Shown here: positions 10,197 through 20,267 of the stretch, piece after piece | Numbering within the stretch: position 1 is the stretch's first letter | How the letters are laid out: each line of letters starts with the position of its first letter | Origin: Henckelia pumila | Taxonomy: Eukaryota; Streptophyta; Magnoliopsida; Lamiales; Gesneriaceae | Direction: 5' to 3' | Length of the DNA stretch: 64,000 nt | Assembly (NCBI RefSeq): GCF_033568475.1 | Contig: NC_133121.1 | Span: 77,954,589 to 78,018,588, forward strand | Program-made: the position numbers and the translations under genes | Notes under the pieces: model-generated | What the model saw: only the letters and a program-made list of their open reading frames with translations | Database searches by the model: none | What the model was told of the DNA's origin: nothing

Positions 10197-11632
10197 TGTA
10201 GTGGTGACATGAATGATACGATGGTTTTGAGCTTGGATTTGTGATTCTTGATGAAAAGTGGGAAACTGTCATTTTTTGTTTGTTTTCGCTGGCATGGTTG
10301 ACTTTTAGTTTTAGAATGTACACATATTGGTATGTGTACGTGTATGTTTTGCCTCCTATATAATTATATTATTATTTTTATATGTTTGCTATAAAATCCA
10401 AATTTCAAACAGATTGCTATATAATTATGTTCGATCAAACAAATTATAAATGAGATGATAGTGCATGAGATATTCTTAATAGATTTTAGAATCAATTAAT
10501 TTTTAATTAATGCAACCACATGTGCTCCAGTTTATTAAGGGTTATTTTCAAATTCATATAAACAATAATATATATGTCATATTAATAATTAACATATAAT
10601 CCAAGAAACCCTAAATTAGTACGAGCTAGAGAGCTTATGGTTAAAATAAAAACAAATTAAATGAAATTCAAGATCAAAGATTGAAAAAAAAAAAAAAAAG
10701 GTTGAGAAAGCAACCGGCAAAGAAATAAATACTCAACATTGTATTTGCAGAAGGAATAAATGAGCAATGGGGTCATTGGCGCCCTGCCATGGAAAATGAC
10801 AATACCAAAACTGCAAATTGCAAAATACAGGCAGGCAAAAGAAACAGCAGTGCCTTACATTTCCTCTTCCACAAAACAAATCTAACGTATGATATCCCCT
10901 CTCTTTTCAAATCATCACCTCATCATTCCTCATATACCTAGCTACTTACTTATTACCTGCCCACCCTCTACTTATAACATAGGAATCACAATCCCAAATA
11001 TATACCATATGATCATTTTATTAAGGGTTGACGTTGGTTCATCTATGAATCCAGGTGCAACCGGAGATTGAAACTTGGTCGAGGGGTTGGGGGATCCGAC
11101 CCGTGAGGAAGGGCCGATAAAGGGTTTCGGCTATTGTTCTAAATAAAATAGTAGGGAAAACTATCATATTTGCCCTATATATATTTAATATTTGTTTTTG
11201 TAATTTGATTTTGGTCCTTTATGCTATCAAATTTCAGTCCTAGTTCGTTGTTTTGGTTATTCTAGTAATTTTAGTTTTTTTTCAATGTGGTGTTGATGTG
11301 GCACATATGAGACGTATACGTGACGACTCTGACATTGCATTGATGTGTATCATCACTTTCAAATAAAAAAATAACTAAAATTGTTAAATTTAAGAGATGT
11401 GTTACTATAAATGAAATTGAACAACATAAAAGAACAAATTAAAACACAAATAAACTAACATATTACACCAAAAGTGCAATTTTTTCAATCTTAGTATTAT
11501 AACCACATATGAGATTTTTGGGCGTTGATTTGACAACTAACTTTCTGGCCTAATTATATTGCAGTGTTACAAATGAATCGTTATGATCAGAGATTCAGAA
11601 GTATATATAGAGTTAGAAGGGAGCCTAGACTT

Positions 11633-11635
<3 letters not shown>
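10197..11635. other. Intergenic, no gene seen; contains a MITE-like element at about 11150-11490
   Basis: The stretch holds AT-rich DNA with a poly-A run at 10685-10700 and no supported coding region. At about 11150-11490 an element begins GGGAAAACTATCATATTTGC and ends AAAGTGCAATTTTTTCAATC, with the same TTTTGGTCC..and GACGTGGCAC-like interior seen in the elements at 5160 and 6540. It is therefore probably another member of that dispersed family. Confidence 0.45.

Positions 11636-11680
<45 letters not shown>
11636..11680. repeat. (TA)n microsatellite
   Basis: An uninterrupted alternating AT tract of about 44 bases. Shorter tracts of the same type occur in WOX1 introns (7793-7816, 7988-8003, 8385-8403) and at 15475-15528. 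Confidence 0.95.
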
Positions 11681-11682
<2 letters not shown>

Positions 11683-11777
11683 AGGAATAATTGCGGTCTC
11701 TCTTAAATTCTTGTAGAGTACTTCATGTTGTCTAAGATAGTATGCAAGAGAGTCGTTTTAAATTCTAATAGATTCGG

Positions 11778-11941
11778 AAAATATTTATGAAACATCTAGA
11801 CCTTCTTAAAACTTAAATGCAAATTTTTTTTTTTATATAATAACAATACATATATGCCCATACATATATGTATTGTTATTATATAAAAAAAAAAATTTGC
11901 ATTTAAGTTTTAAGAAGGTCTAGATGTTTCATAAATATTTT
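11778..11941. repeat. Perfect inverted repeat, 79-bp stem with 6-nt loop
   Basis: Bases 11778-11856 are the exact reverse complement of 11863-11941, including a matched run of eleven T/A, with loop CCCATA between. I checked the arms base by base and saw no mismatch. A transcript would fold into a 79-bp perfect duplex, resembling a very young foldback element or a siRNA- or proto-miRNA-producing hairpin. It encodes no protein. It ends 2 bp before the TG of the LTR that follows. Confidence 0.9.
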
Positions 11942-11943
11942 TA

Positions 11944-14691
11944 TGTATCATATTTAAAACCAATTACTGCTACACGTAGCAATTAAAATACTACTTCTTA
12001 GTAATAACTTAAATAAAAATAAACAAATAAATAATTAAAAAGGGTTTCATGCATGAAACAAAAATAGTAAATAATACATGTTTGAAACTCTCATATGGAA
12101 AAATAATAAAATAGAAATATGCAACTTGTTTTAAAAACTCAACGTCAAAAAAATAAATGTATCTTAAAACATCATCTAAAAACTGCAACGATCACGGGGC
12201 CACTGTTCCGTGAGCTCATACATCCTCACCATCGGTAGGAGCTACATAAGTATCATCTGACTCACCTGCACCATATAAGCGTAGTGAGCCTAGGGGCTCA
12301 ACATGTCTAAACTTGAATATCAAGGTTTAAAATAATGCATCACATAATCATACTAATACATATACATGATACATGAGCATGCATGGAAACATTTTACTTC
12401 ATAACATAAATGCTGAAACATAAATTTTAAGCATAAACATCATCTTTCTTCATCATACATAACATAGTTGAGCAGGGTATTTTTGAAACGTTCTATGGTC
12501 CTATCCGTAAGTGTGACGCTTATCTGTGCCGACTGATCAGTCTCATGAACCAACGTACGTGGCGGTGATAAATCACCTCTTATGGTAGTAAACTACCTCT
12601 TAAATCATATATCATATGGTGGATAACCACCCTTATGTCACACTACTTCAATTTTCATCAAGAAAATATTTTTTGCTCAACTCATACATAATCATAATCA
12701 TATCATATAAAATTTCATGAATGCATGCACTGAAAATTTGTCCGTAATATATATTTAATTGATTTTTTCATATTAAATATAATTATACTTAAAATATAAA
12801 CTTCATGCATAAAAATAATTAAATATATATTCCGAACTTAGTTATTTTTCATGGGTTGGTCCAGACTGCTGGTCACTCACTCTAAGCCCATTAAACTTAA
12901 ATAAGAGCCCAATTATCATATTTTAGCCCAAATAACTTAACTAAACTTAACTGGGCCTAAATAAAAAATATTTAAGCCCATTAACTTAAATAAACCCAAT
13001 AAGACACTAGACTGGCCCAAAAATCCTCTGACTGACCCAAAATTCCCATGGGCTCCCAAGCCCATAAAAATCATTGGTCTAACTTAAATAAATTATTTAA
13101 AGCCCAAAAAAAAATTATTTGGAAGCCCAAATAATTTTATTTCTAATTAATTGGCCCAAAAACCAATTAAAACCTTAAACACTTAAAAATTAAAAATACT
13201 CGAGCCCGGCCCACCTAACCCGGACCCGGACCGACCTGTACCAACCCACAAATTACCAGACCCGATCCAGGCCCCAAGACCCGACCCGGACCTGCCCAAA
13301 ACCCTAAACTCGTTTCCCTCTTGTTCCTTACTCTCGGCTGCGACCAGCTTCTGTTCAGAGGCATCGGCCGCCCTACTCCGGCCACCAAATGGCTAGAGAA
13401 CCACCACCTACACCTATCAGACTTCAAGACGTTTCCAGAAAGCTAAAAACCAGCCCAAACGGAGTCCTAACGAAGGAGAACGAACCAAAACAAAATCTGC
13501 CTAATTTTTGCTCGTGCACTGCGCGCGACGCCGGACTTCCGGCCGTTCGGCCGCCCAACTCCGACCATAACTGGCTAGAGAACTACCTGAGATAACTTCC
13601 TCTATGTCTTGGGGTTCTAACCCAATTGGAATCACCCTCAAACCCGTCCTATACAGTGCACACGAACCATTCTCCCAAAACTGCTCAAACTGCGACCTTC
13701 TATGCAACCAGAAGATATTGTTTCGGTTCAGACCAACCTTGGCTCAAACCACTCGAACCACTCGGCCCTAAGGCACCCTAGGACACCCCTTGACCGAGCC
13801 CCAGCATCTGGACCATACCATTCTTGGCAAAAACGTGAGTCATGACCAATCAAGCAAGAACATGCATCAATACAAGGTATACATGCATAAACTCGAAATT
13901 TCCATGAAAAATCTGGAATAAAACACATCATGCAAGAGTAATAGCTTATATGGTGGCCAAATAAAAGTTTTAGACATGCCTTTTAATCTTTGAATGGAGA
14001 TTGATGCGTTTACGAGACTCCGGGACGACGAACGGACCAAAAATCTACGAAGATCAAGCTTGGTCGGCTATGGCGATTGTGAAATCTGAAGAAAACGTGA
14101 AGAAGAGAATGGAGAGAAGGATGGAGTCGGCTGATTAAGTTTAGGGTAGGGTAGGCTTTAGTTTTTTTAAATTTTGATAATTAGGATTAATTTAGGATAA
14201 TAACTAATATAAATTAATGAGATAGATAATATAACATAAATATAAGATTTTAAACTTTTAAAAATACCTACTAATCTGATATATAATAATAAATCCCGAA
14301 ATATAATATTAAAGGATTTTTAAAGATCAATAAAAGTCATTAAAATGACTTATTTTGGCCAAAAATCAATTCTTAAATAAATATATAAGTAAATACTAAA
14401 ATTTTTTTGGCAAAATACCTTAAAATATTATTTTAAGGCTCATAAAACTCATAAAATATTTTTGGCTAAGAATTTTGGTATCTCGTCCGTCTGCGGTCCC
14501 GTCTACGCGATCAAAATATTAAATTTCTTAAAAATCTAGAATTTCCATAATTATGGGTTAAATGCTAAAATAAATTAAATCATGCATATAAATCACATAA
14601 TAACACATAAATACATTTAACCCTTAATTAAAAAATTAATTTCTCCTAATTATGCATGCGGATTTACGTTTTAAAATTTTCGAGTGTTACA
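11944..14691 (-). mobile_element. Probable solo LTR of a Ty3/Gypsy-type element
   Basis: On the minus strand the unit starts TGTAACACTCGAAAATTTTA and ends ATATGATACA, so it has TG...CA ends. Flanking 5-mers are TTTTA (11939-11943) and ATTTA (14692-14696), a 4/5 match as an aged target duplication. Inside, the minus strand reads CTAGGCTCACTACGC..GGTGCAGGTGAGTCAGATGA, resembling the GGTCATTAGACTCACTATGC..GGTGAGGAGGAG block of the LTR ending at 57887. No internal coding region or second LTR is adjacent, so a solo LTR is the simplest reading. It contains GC-rich proline-type low-complexity sequence near 13200-13400. Confidence 0.65.
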
Positions 14692-14740
14692 ATTTATGTG
14701 TTTTAAAACATTTGATGATGGATATTGATGTATAATTTAA

Positions 14741-14922
14741 GGGTAATGCTACATGTACGTGGTGGGTTACACGTTAAATTACACAATGCACTTGAAATTA
14801 CATGATTATCCCTGCACTTTATTTGGAAAAAATCTTTCAAAAATGCATGTAGGATAATCATGTAATTTCAAGTGCATTGTGTAACCCAACGTGTAATCCA
14901 CCGTGTACATATAGCATTACCC
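14741..14922. repeat. MITE (GGGTAATGCTACATGTAC family), copy 2
   Basis: The terminal inverted repeats are long: GGGTAATGCTACATGTACGT at the left and ATGTATATGCTA-type complement ending TAGCATTACCC at the right. The interior is itself largely palindromic (ACACAATGCACTTGAAATTA against TAATTTCAAGTGCATTGTGT). It is the same family as 4404-4559. The flanks ATAATTTAA and ATAATTAAT are similar 9-mers, possibly a worn target duplication. Confidence 0.75.
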
Positions 14923-15471
14923 ATAATTAATGCAAATGTAATATATTTAAACTTTACTGTTATATTTAATTATAAATATTTGATCTTTTTCTTACATACC
15001 TTCGTTATATGATGGACATATCAGACTTTGTCGTTTCTAAATTATCGGGGCTTTACATCACTGTTCTTTCATTAAGGAAATAAATCATCAGAGCGTGCTC
15101 AATAGGCGAAGAAGGTGCACGATGAAGTGTAAGAGATTGAATATTGAAATTGAGACAAAAGAAGTCGTGCTCGAGCGTACAAAAGTTGGCATGCTTGAGC
15201 GCGCTTGGCCAAGCGAAGGGTCCTGCAGAACAAGCGCACGGTTTTATGCGCTAGAGCTCGATCCATGCTGCGTGAAATTCCTGGCAGCGTTTTGTCTCCA
15301 GGTTGTTGCACCTTCTCGAGTTCTTTTTTCATATATGGTGAAATGACATGTGTCTCTTGACTGAATAACTTCATCCATAACTAAATTTTGTACTCTTTAT
15401 ATGGTTGTGTTGTTTCGGTCATGAGTTGGTTCATGAAAAGACACCAATTCCATACCATCTGTCAGACAGTA

Positions 15472-15531
<60 letters not shown>

Positions 15532-15639
15532 TTTCAACTGTCCAACCAATTATACCCAACTCGTCCCCGACCACTAAAATCTGGTACCGTGTTTTATGAA
15601 AGGAATATTATTCCTTCAATATTTCGGCCCTTAATAAAT
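14923..15639. other. Unassigned intergenic DNA with (TA)n tract
   Basis: No supported gene. The part at 15095-15300 contains GCTCGAGCG and CTTGAGCGCGCTTGG motifs reminiscent of the palindromic blocks in the Gypsy LTR at 58929-60954, so it may be an old LTR remnant. A (TA) tract of about 54 bases lies at 15475-15528. Confidence 0.4.
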
Positions 15640-16440
15640 TTAATATTATAAGATTTTGCTTTCTAGACAAGATCAAATATTTGGTAAATATCTTTTGTAT
15701 ATCTCGAATATGTTAAGATATATTTGCCATACTAAAATCTTGTCTTGATAAGGTAGTTATTAGATATAATATTATTCGATATTATCAAGATATGATTTGC
15801 TAGATTTGATAGAGTTTTATTCCTACTTAAACATGTTTCCTTATTCATGTAGGACTCTATCTAAAAAAACCTTCAAAGACTTGGATGCTAATCTATATAA
15901 GAAAGTTTTCACGCACAAGGATGTAAGACTTCAGACATACAATTCTCTGCGCATAGACTAAAGAATTCCATTGAAGAATTCGAAGATTCTGAAGCAAGGT
16001 GTTTGCAACCTTCGTTGTTGCTTGTCCCCGTGTTGCCGTTCGTGTTGAAGACATCAGAGACAACACTGTGGAAACTGTGTTGTTAAAGATATTTTCGTGT
16101 TTCTTCAATTTAGGCTACGGAGTTGCATCTATTGTTTTTTACTCTGATTTATTTAGGATGCAAGTTTGATTTCTCAACGTGTTGAGAAATTTAGGATTTA
16201 CTGACTTTTCGTAAAATCACTAGGATTATTTTGTAAGACTGATCTTACGTTTACTAGTGATATTTAGTCCTAAGGCACCCGCACGAGTTTTTATACTCGT
16301 GCAAAATTATTTGCTTGTGTTTTATTTACGCTTTAAATTTTCGCTGCACTGTGTTGTCTTTGGTGTTACAACACGAAGTACAACACTGCCTATTTTACAT
16401 AACAAACCACGTACACCGTTTGTTTCACGTAATATTAGAG
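15640..16440 (+). mobile_element. Ty1/Copia-type LTR fragment with degenerate primer-binding site
   Basis: The segment has LTR-like organisation: repeated AAATATCTTTTG/AGATATATTTGCC sequences, a CTATATAAGAAAG TATA-like box near 15892, a leader-like stretch, and at the end TAATATTAGAGCCACCACTT (16431-16450). That resembles a worn TGGTATCAGAGCC initiator-Met primer-binding site followed by a leader. No gag or pol follows, so only a truncated LTR plus leader remains. Confidence 0.45.
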
Positions 16441-16789
16441 CCACCACTTGACTTTACTAAGTGAGTTCCTGGTTTGTGTTACAGGTTAGTTATGGATATG
16501 ATAAGTGTCTTAAATTTGCACTCTATGTTAACATCCACACCTGATATGTAAACGTAAAGAAAAGTAAATAAATAATTGAAGAATATGATGAATGGAATTA
16601 TATTATTAGTGATTTTGGTACCTCGCAAGAAATGGGAGTGTTTAGAGAGATGTGTGTGGCGATGGCATACATCACAGTAGACAGAACCAAGTATGGTGAT
16701 ATGTGGAGAGGTGCCTGCAGTAGTAGTAGCCGGCCAACGCTCATTAATTAATCTAAAAACGAAGAGGAGATGAATAATATGCATTGTAT

Positions 16790-18260
16790 TCATGAATTAG
16801 AATTAGTTTTTTAGCTTCATTTTACATACTATATATGGAATAAATGAGGTGGAGCCATAAACTTGTTTTGATTCCTCTGTGAATAGTTAGTTGGCAAATC
16901 GTGGAAGTAGTCATTATGAATTTAATTGCAGATTTTATTTTATTACACAAGCAATGACTTGGTTTTGTATTTCAACTTGAAGTATATTTTTTGGTAATCT
17001 CGTCTTCATTTGTTTGTTAAATCTCAGAAAAAGTGTGCCAAATTTAGAACAATGAGGCTAAAATTAGATCACACTCACACAATGAGCCGGAGAGGTTATG
17101 CTCGTTTGAGCCACATTATGGTAAATATTGTTATTATTTTTTTCATATTCTCTAATTTAACTAATGTATAATGATATATGCGTCTTTTGAATTTTGTTTC
17201 CAATAATTTTTTCTATATATCTCTATATTTAAGAAAAAAACAAGTCTGGTAGATACAAATATCACAAGATCGCAAGTTTGGATTGAAGATCACAAGAAAA
17301 AAATGGAAACCTGGTACCAAGCTGTTGGAATTAAAATGGTAATATAATAATCTATTTGTTTTTATTTTAGAAAGTCATAATAAAAAATAACCAACCTAAT
17401 TTTGTGATGTTCTCATATTATCTTTGTTATTTGCAGAAAAAAATAGAAGAATGTCCACTCGAATCTCGAAACACAACTAACATGGCTGAAGATGCAATCA
17501 ACCTTGTGTTTGGCAAGGAAGCTCGGGGTAGAGTCTGTGGAATGGGCTTTGGAGTTACATCATCAAACGTTGGAGTTTCTGTGCAACAAAGTGGAACTGT
17601 TAAAAAACTTCAACAAGAAATAAAAGAAATGAAGTCCGTGTTTTTACAATAAATGCAAGAAATGAGATCGATGTTATTACAAAATATGAGTCAACAAAAT
17701 CAGCAAGAACATGTTAGTAATTATACAACATATCTGAAATCACTTTTTTATGTACACTTAAATTCTTGGAATATCATGAAGACATTTCTTGACACTATTT
17801 GTTTCTAAAATTAGGTTTCTAGTGGTGGAATTGGTAGCGGTGTTGCGAATGGAGTTAGTAGTAGTAATGATATCAATATTGGTACCAAAAAAGGTGCTGA
17901 TTTTGGTAATGCTAACAAACATATAGCTACTGTTCACGTAACTATCTTCAAATTATGTGTTTATAAATCACAAAATTGTCATAAAAATATAAGTGGTATA
18001 ATTATTAACTTTGTATTATTTATTTATAGTCAAATATGAAGAATGTCATTCATGGAGATATCCGTGCTAATACTAGACGTAAGTTGCTTTATTGGTGTGT
18101 TGATGGATTAGCTGTTGCAAAAGGTCGTATTGCATCCACAGATCCGAACGCAAAAGTCAATCACGTTGTTTTTGGTGGATCTTGTTGGAGTTTCTGTGCA
18201 ACAAAGTGGAACTGTTAAACGACTTCAACAAGAAATAAAAGAAATGAAGTCCATGTATTA
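16790..18260 (+). pseudogene. En/Spm (CACTA)-type Transposase_24-like gene, decayed
   Basis: Spliced-looking pieces include KMETWYQAVGIK (17300-17340), KKIEECPLESRNTTNMAEDA to FGKEARGRVCGMGFG (17437-17560), QQSGTVKKLQQEIKEMKS (coiled-coil-like), and TRRKLLYWCVDGLAVAKGRI to DPNAKVNHVVFGGSCW (18075-18190). The last block and the K-G-R-V-x-G-x-G motif are typical of the Ptta/En/Spm Transposase_24 accessory proteins, whose usual continuation WKVWVD is found instead at 35215. After GGSCW the sequence jumps back to a copy of 17566-17640, producing an out-of-frame tail. A TAA interrupts the coiled coil at 17650. Not functional. Confidence 0.65.
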
Positions 18261-18321
18261 ATGAATTGGAATTAGTTTTTTAGCTTCATTTTACATACTA
18301 TATATATATATATATAGAATA

Positions 18322-18326
18322 AACGA
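18322..18326. repeat. Target-site duplication AACGA, left copy
   Basis: AACGA precedes the TG of the 5' Gypsy LTR and recurs at 34948-34952 right after its CA. Removing the element restores a sequence matching the related copy at 16833-16850. Confidence 0.9.
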
Positions 18327-19810
18327 TGTAGTAACCCAGATTTTATTTTAAGATAATTATATGATAATCATGATTAAGGGTCCAGTCTTAACTGCTGAAC
18401 TGATGAGCAGCTAGGGAAACATGAGCAGCTAGGGAATATGAGCAGCAATATGAGCAGCTAGGGAATATGAGCAGCTAATATGAGCAGCTAGGGAATATGA
18501 GCAGCTAGGAAAATATGAGCAGCTAGGGAATTTGCTGCTAGGGATTATACAGCTAGGGATTCTGCTGTTAGTTTGTTAGGGAATTTCGTTACTAAGGAAG
18601 TTTGAAAAGCTGCTAGGGAATCCCGAACTGCTATTAGGGAAGCCCGAACCCTCCAAGACAGGCAGGCAGGTGAGTGGATGCTTGCATGAATGACAGTTGG
18701 CGCCTAAGCATGAGCTGTCAATAATGGTAGTGACTCAGCTCAAGCATCTGATACGTGGCGTGCTTATAGGGGCTCGGACGTCTCGATGTCAGCTCAAGAA
18801 TCCCGATCACCCCAAATATTTGTCTATAAATAGGAGCTGGGGATTCAGTTATTTTTCACATCACTTCCATCTCACTTCATATCTTTGCCCGGAAAAGAGT
18901 AGCTGGGGAGCTCGGGAAAGAGTAGCTTGGGAATTCTAGAAGGAATAGCTCGGGAAGGAAGAGCTCGGGGTCAGACCAAGAGACCAGTTTGGGTCAAGCT
19001 TGAGACCAGGTCAGGTCGGGAGTTGACCTAGGACAGCTAGGGGTTGTCTTTTTCCAGCTTATTCAGACTTCGGTGTTAAGTACGTACACATTGACTAAGA
19101 TTGCCAGCGAGTATACATGTTTATATATTGCATTTATTTGGCATTATTATATGGCATGATGTATGATTTACCGTTTTCCATATTCATATGTCATGTGCAT
19201 ATACACGTTGAGCCTATACCTTGTTATACCTGATTATAGAGCCGCTCAGCTCTATACTCGATAGTCTGTCACTGAGAGTACCGCGACGGCGGGGGCATTT
19301 ATGTCTGTCTACTCTGGTGTACTAGACGAGTGTGGTTGCACCCAGAGGTTGATCCGTGCGGTGGCAGCACTCATGTGGCGCCGGTACTGAGCATGACTTT
19401 TTGGATGACCCTTTACCAGTCATCATGTTGCATGCATTATATACATATGTTTACTCATGTCTATGTACTGGGCGTTAGCGCTCACGTCCTAGTTGTTATC
19501 TTGGACACCCTATTCCACGGGGCAGGTCACAGGATGGAAGGAGCTGGTAGTTCAAGGCAGGACTAGGGAGCAGGGGCCTTGAAGAGTTAGTTATACAGCA
19601 AGATTCGATATAGCTGTATAATGTTTACTTTTAAGAATTTCGATATGGTTGTATCACTACAGATTTAAGCCTGGATTTTATTACTAAGCTGATATGTAAA
19701 TTATGGTTATGTTTCCGCACGTTTTACTCTGTTAAGTTATTTTGCTGTAGTAAGTTTAATGCATGCTATTAGTTGCCAGTTAGTAGGTGATACCATGCAG
19801 GGTCACTACA
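18327..19810 (+). repeat. 5' LTR of the Gypsy element
   Basis: It starts TGTAGTAACCCAG and ends GGTCACTACA. Near its left end a minisatellite of ATGAGCAGCTAGGGAAT-like units (18410-18545) differs in copy arrangement from the 3' LTR. CTATAAATAGGAGCTGG at about 18824-18840 is a good TATA box for the element promoter. Confidence 0.9.
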
Positions 19811-19814
19811 TTTT

Positions 19815-19830
19815 TTGTATCAGAGCATGC
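19815..19830 (+). other. Primer-binding site of the Gypsy element (initiator tRNA-Met type)
   Basis: TTGTATCAGAGCATGC follows the 5' LTR after four T and differs by one base from the usual TGGTATCAGAGC core. Confidence 0.75.
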
Positions 19831-19911
19831 ATAGATTTTGGGATTAGTACTTGGGATTTAGTCTAGTAATTCTTGAGCATTGGGATTTTAATGTGCAATT
19901 CTTTTTAGGAT

Positions 19912-20220
19912 ATGGCTAACGAGAGTCACGGTAGTGTTGGCCAGGGAGGTGATCATCATCATCATCGCCATCATCATCAGGATGATCGACATCGTCCTCA
20001 TGAGGGTAGACGTCGCTATACTATTAATAAGTTCATGCAGGTAGGACCAAAACCCTTGGTGGGAGGCGAGAATCCTGAACAGGCGAGAAGTTGGATGTCT
20101 AAACTCGAGAGTAATTTTCGTGCTTTCGATTGTACTGAGGATCAGAAGCTGGAAGTTCTAGAATTCGTTCTAGAGGATCGAGCACGTTTTTGGTGGGATG
20201 CCAAGGCTGCTCAGGCACGT
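19912..20220 (+). pseudogene. Gypsy gag remnant
   Basis: From ATG 19912 a histidine-rich start (DHHHHRHHHQDDRHRPHEG) leads to INKFMQVGPKPLVGGENPEQ and ARSWMSKLESNFRAF..RFWWDAKAA, typical of the plant Gypsy gag (Retrotrans_gag) N-terminal half. After AAQA the sequence jumps to a spacer just before protease. The rest of capsid and the CCHC knuckle are missing, and the frame differs from that of protease. Confidence 0.8.
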
Positions 20221-20267
20221 GTTTGCTCTAGAGTTCTTCTGGTTATCATCCCCAGACTCAAGGGCAG

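Noticed and set aside
13200..13930. Several 60-70 codon frames in GC-richer DNA
   Set aside because: All fall in the probable solo LTR. They have no domain, start context or splice pattern supporting a gene.
15095..15374. Overlapping frames on both strands (83 and 91 codons)
   Set aside because: No recognisable family. The region has LTR-like GCTCGAGCG motifs and seems to be repeat debris.
19330..19566. Open frames of 76-78 codons at 19330 and 34473
   Set aside because: They are equivalent positions of the two Gypsy LTRs. Non-coding LTR sequence.
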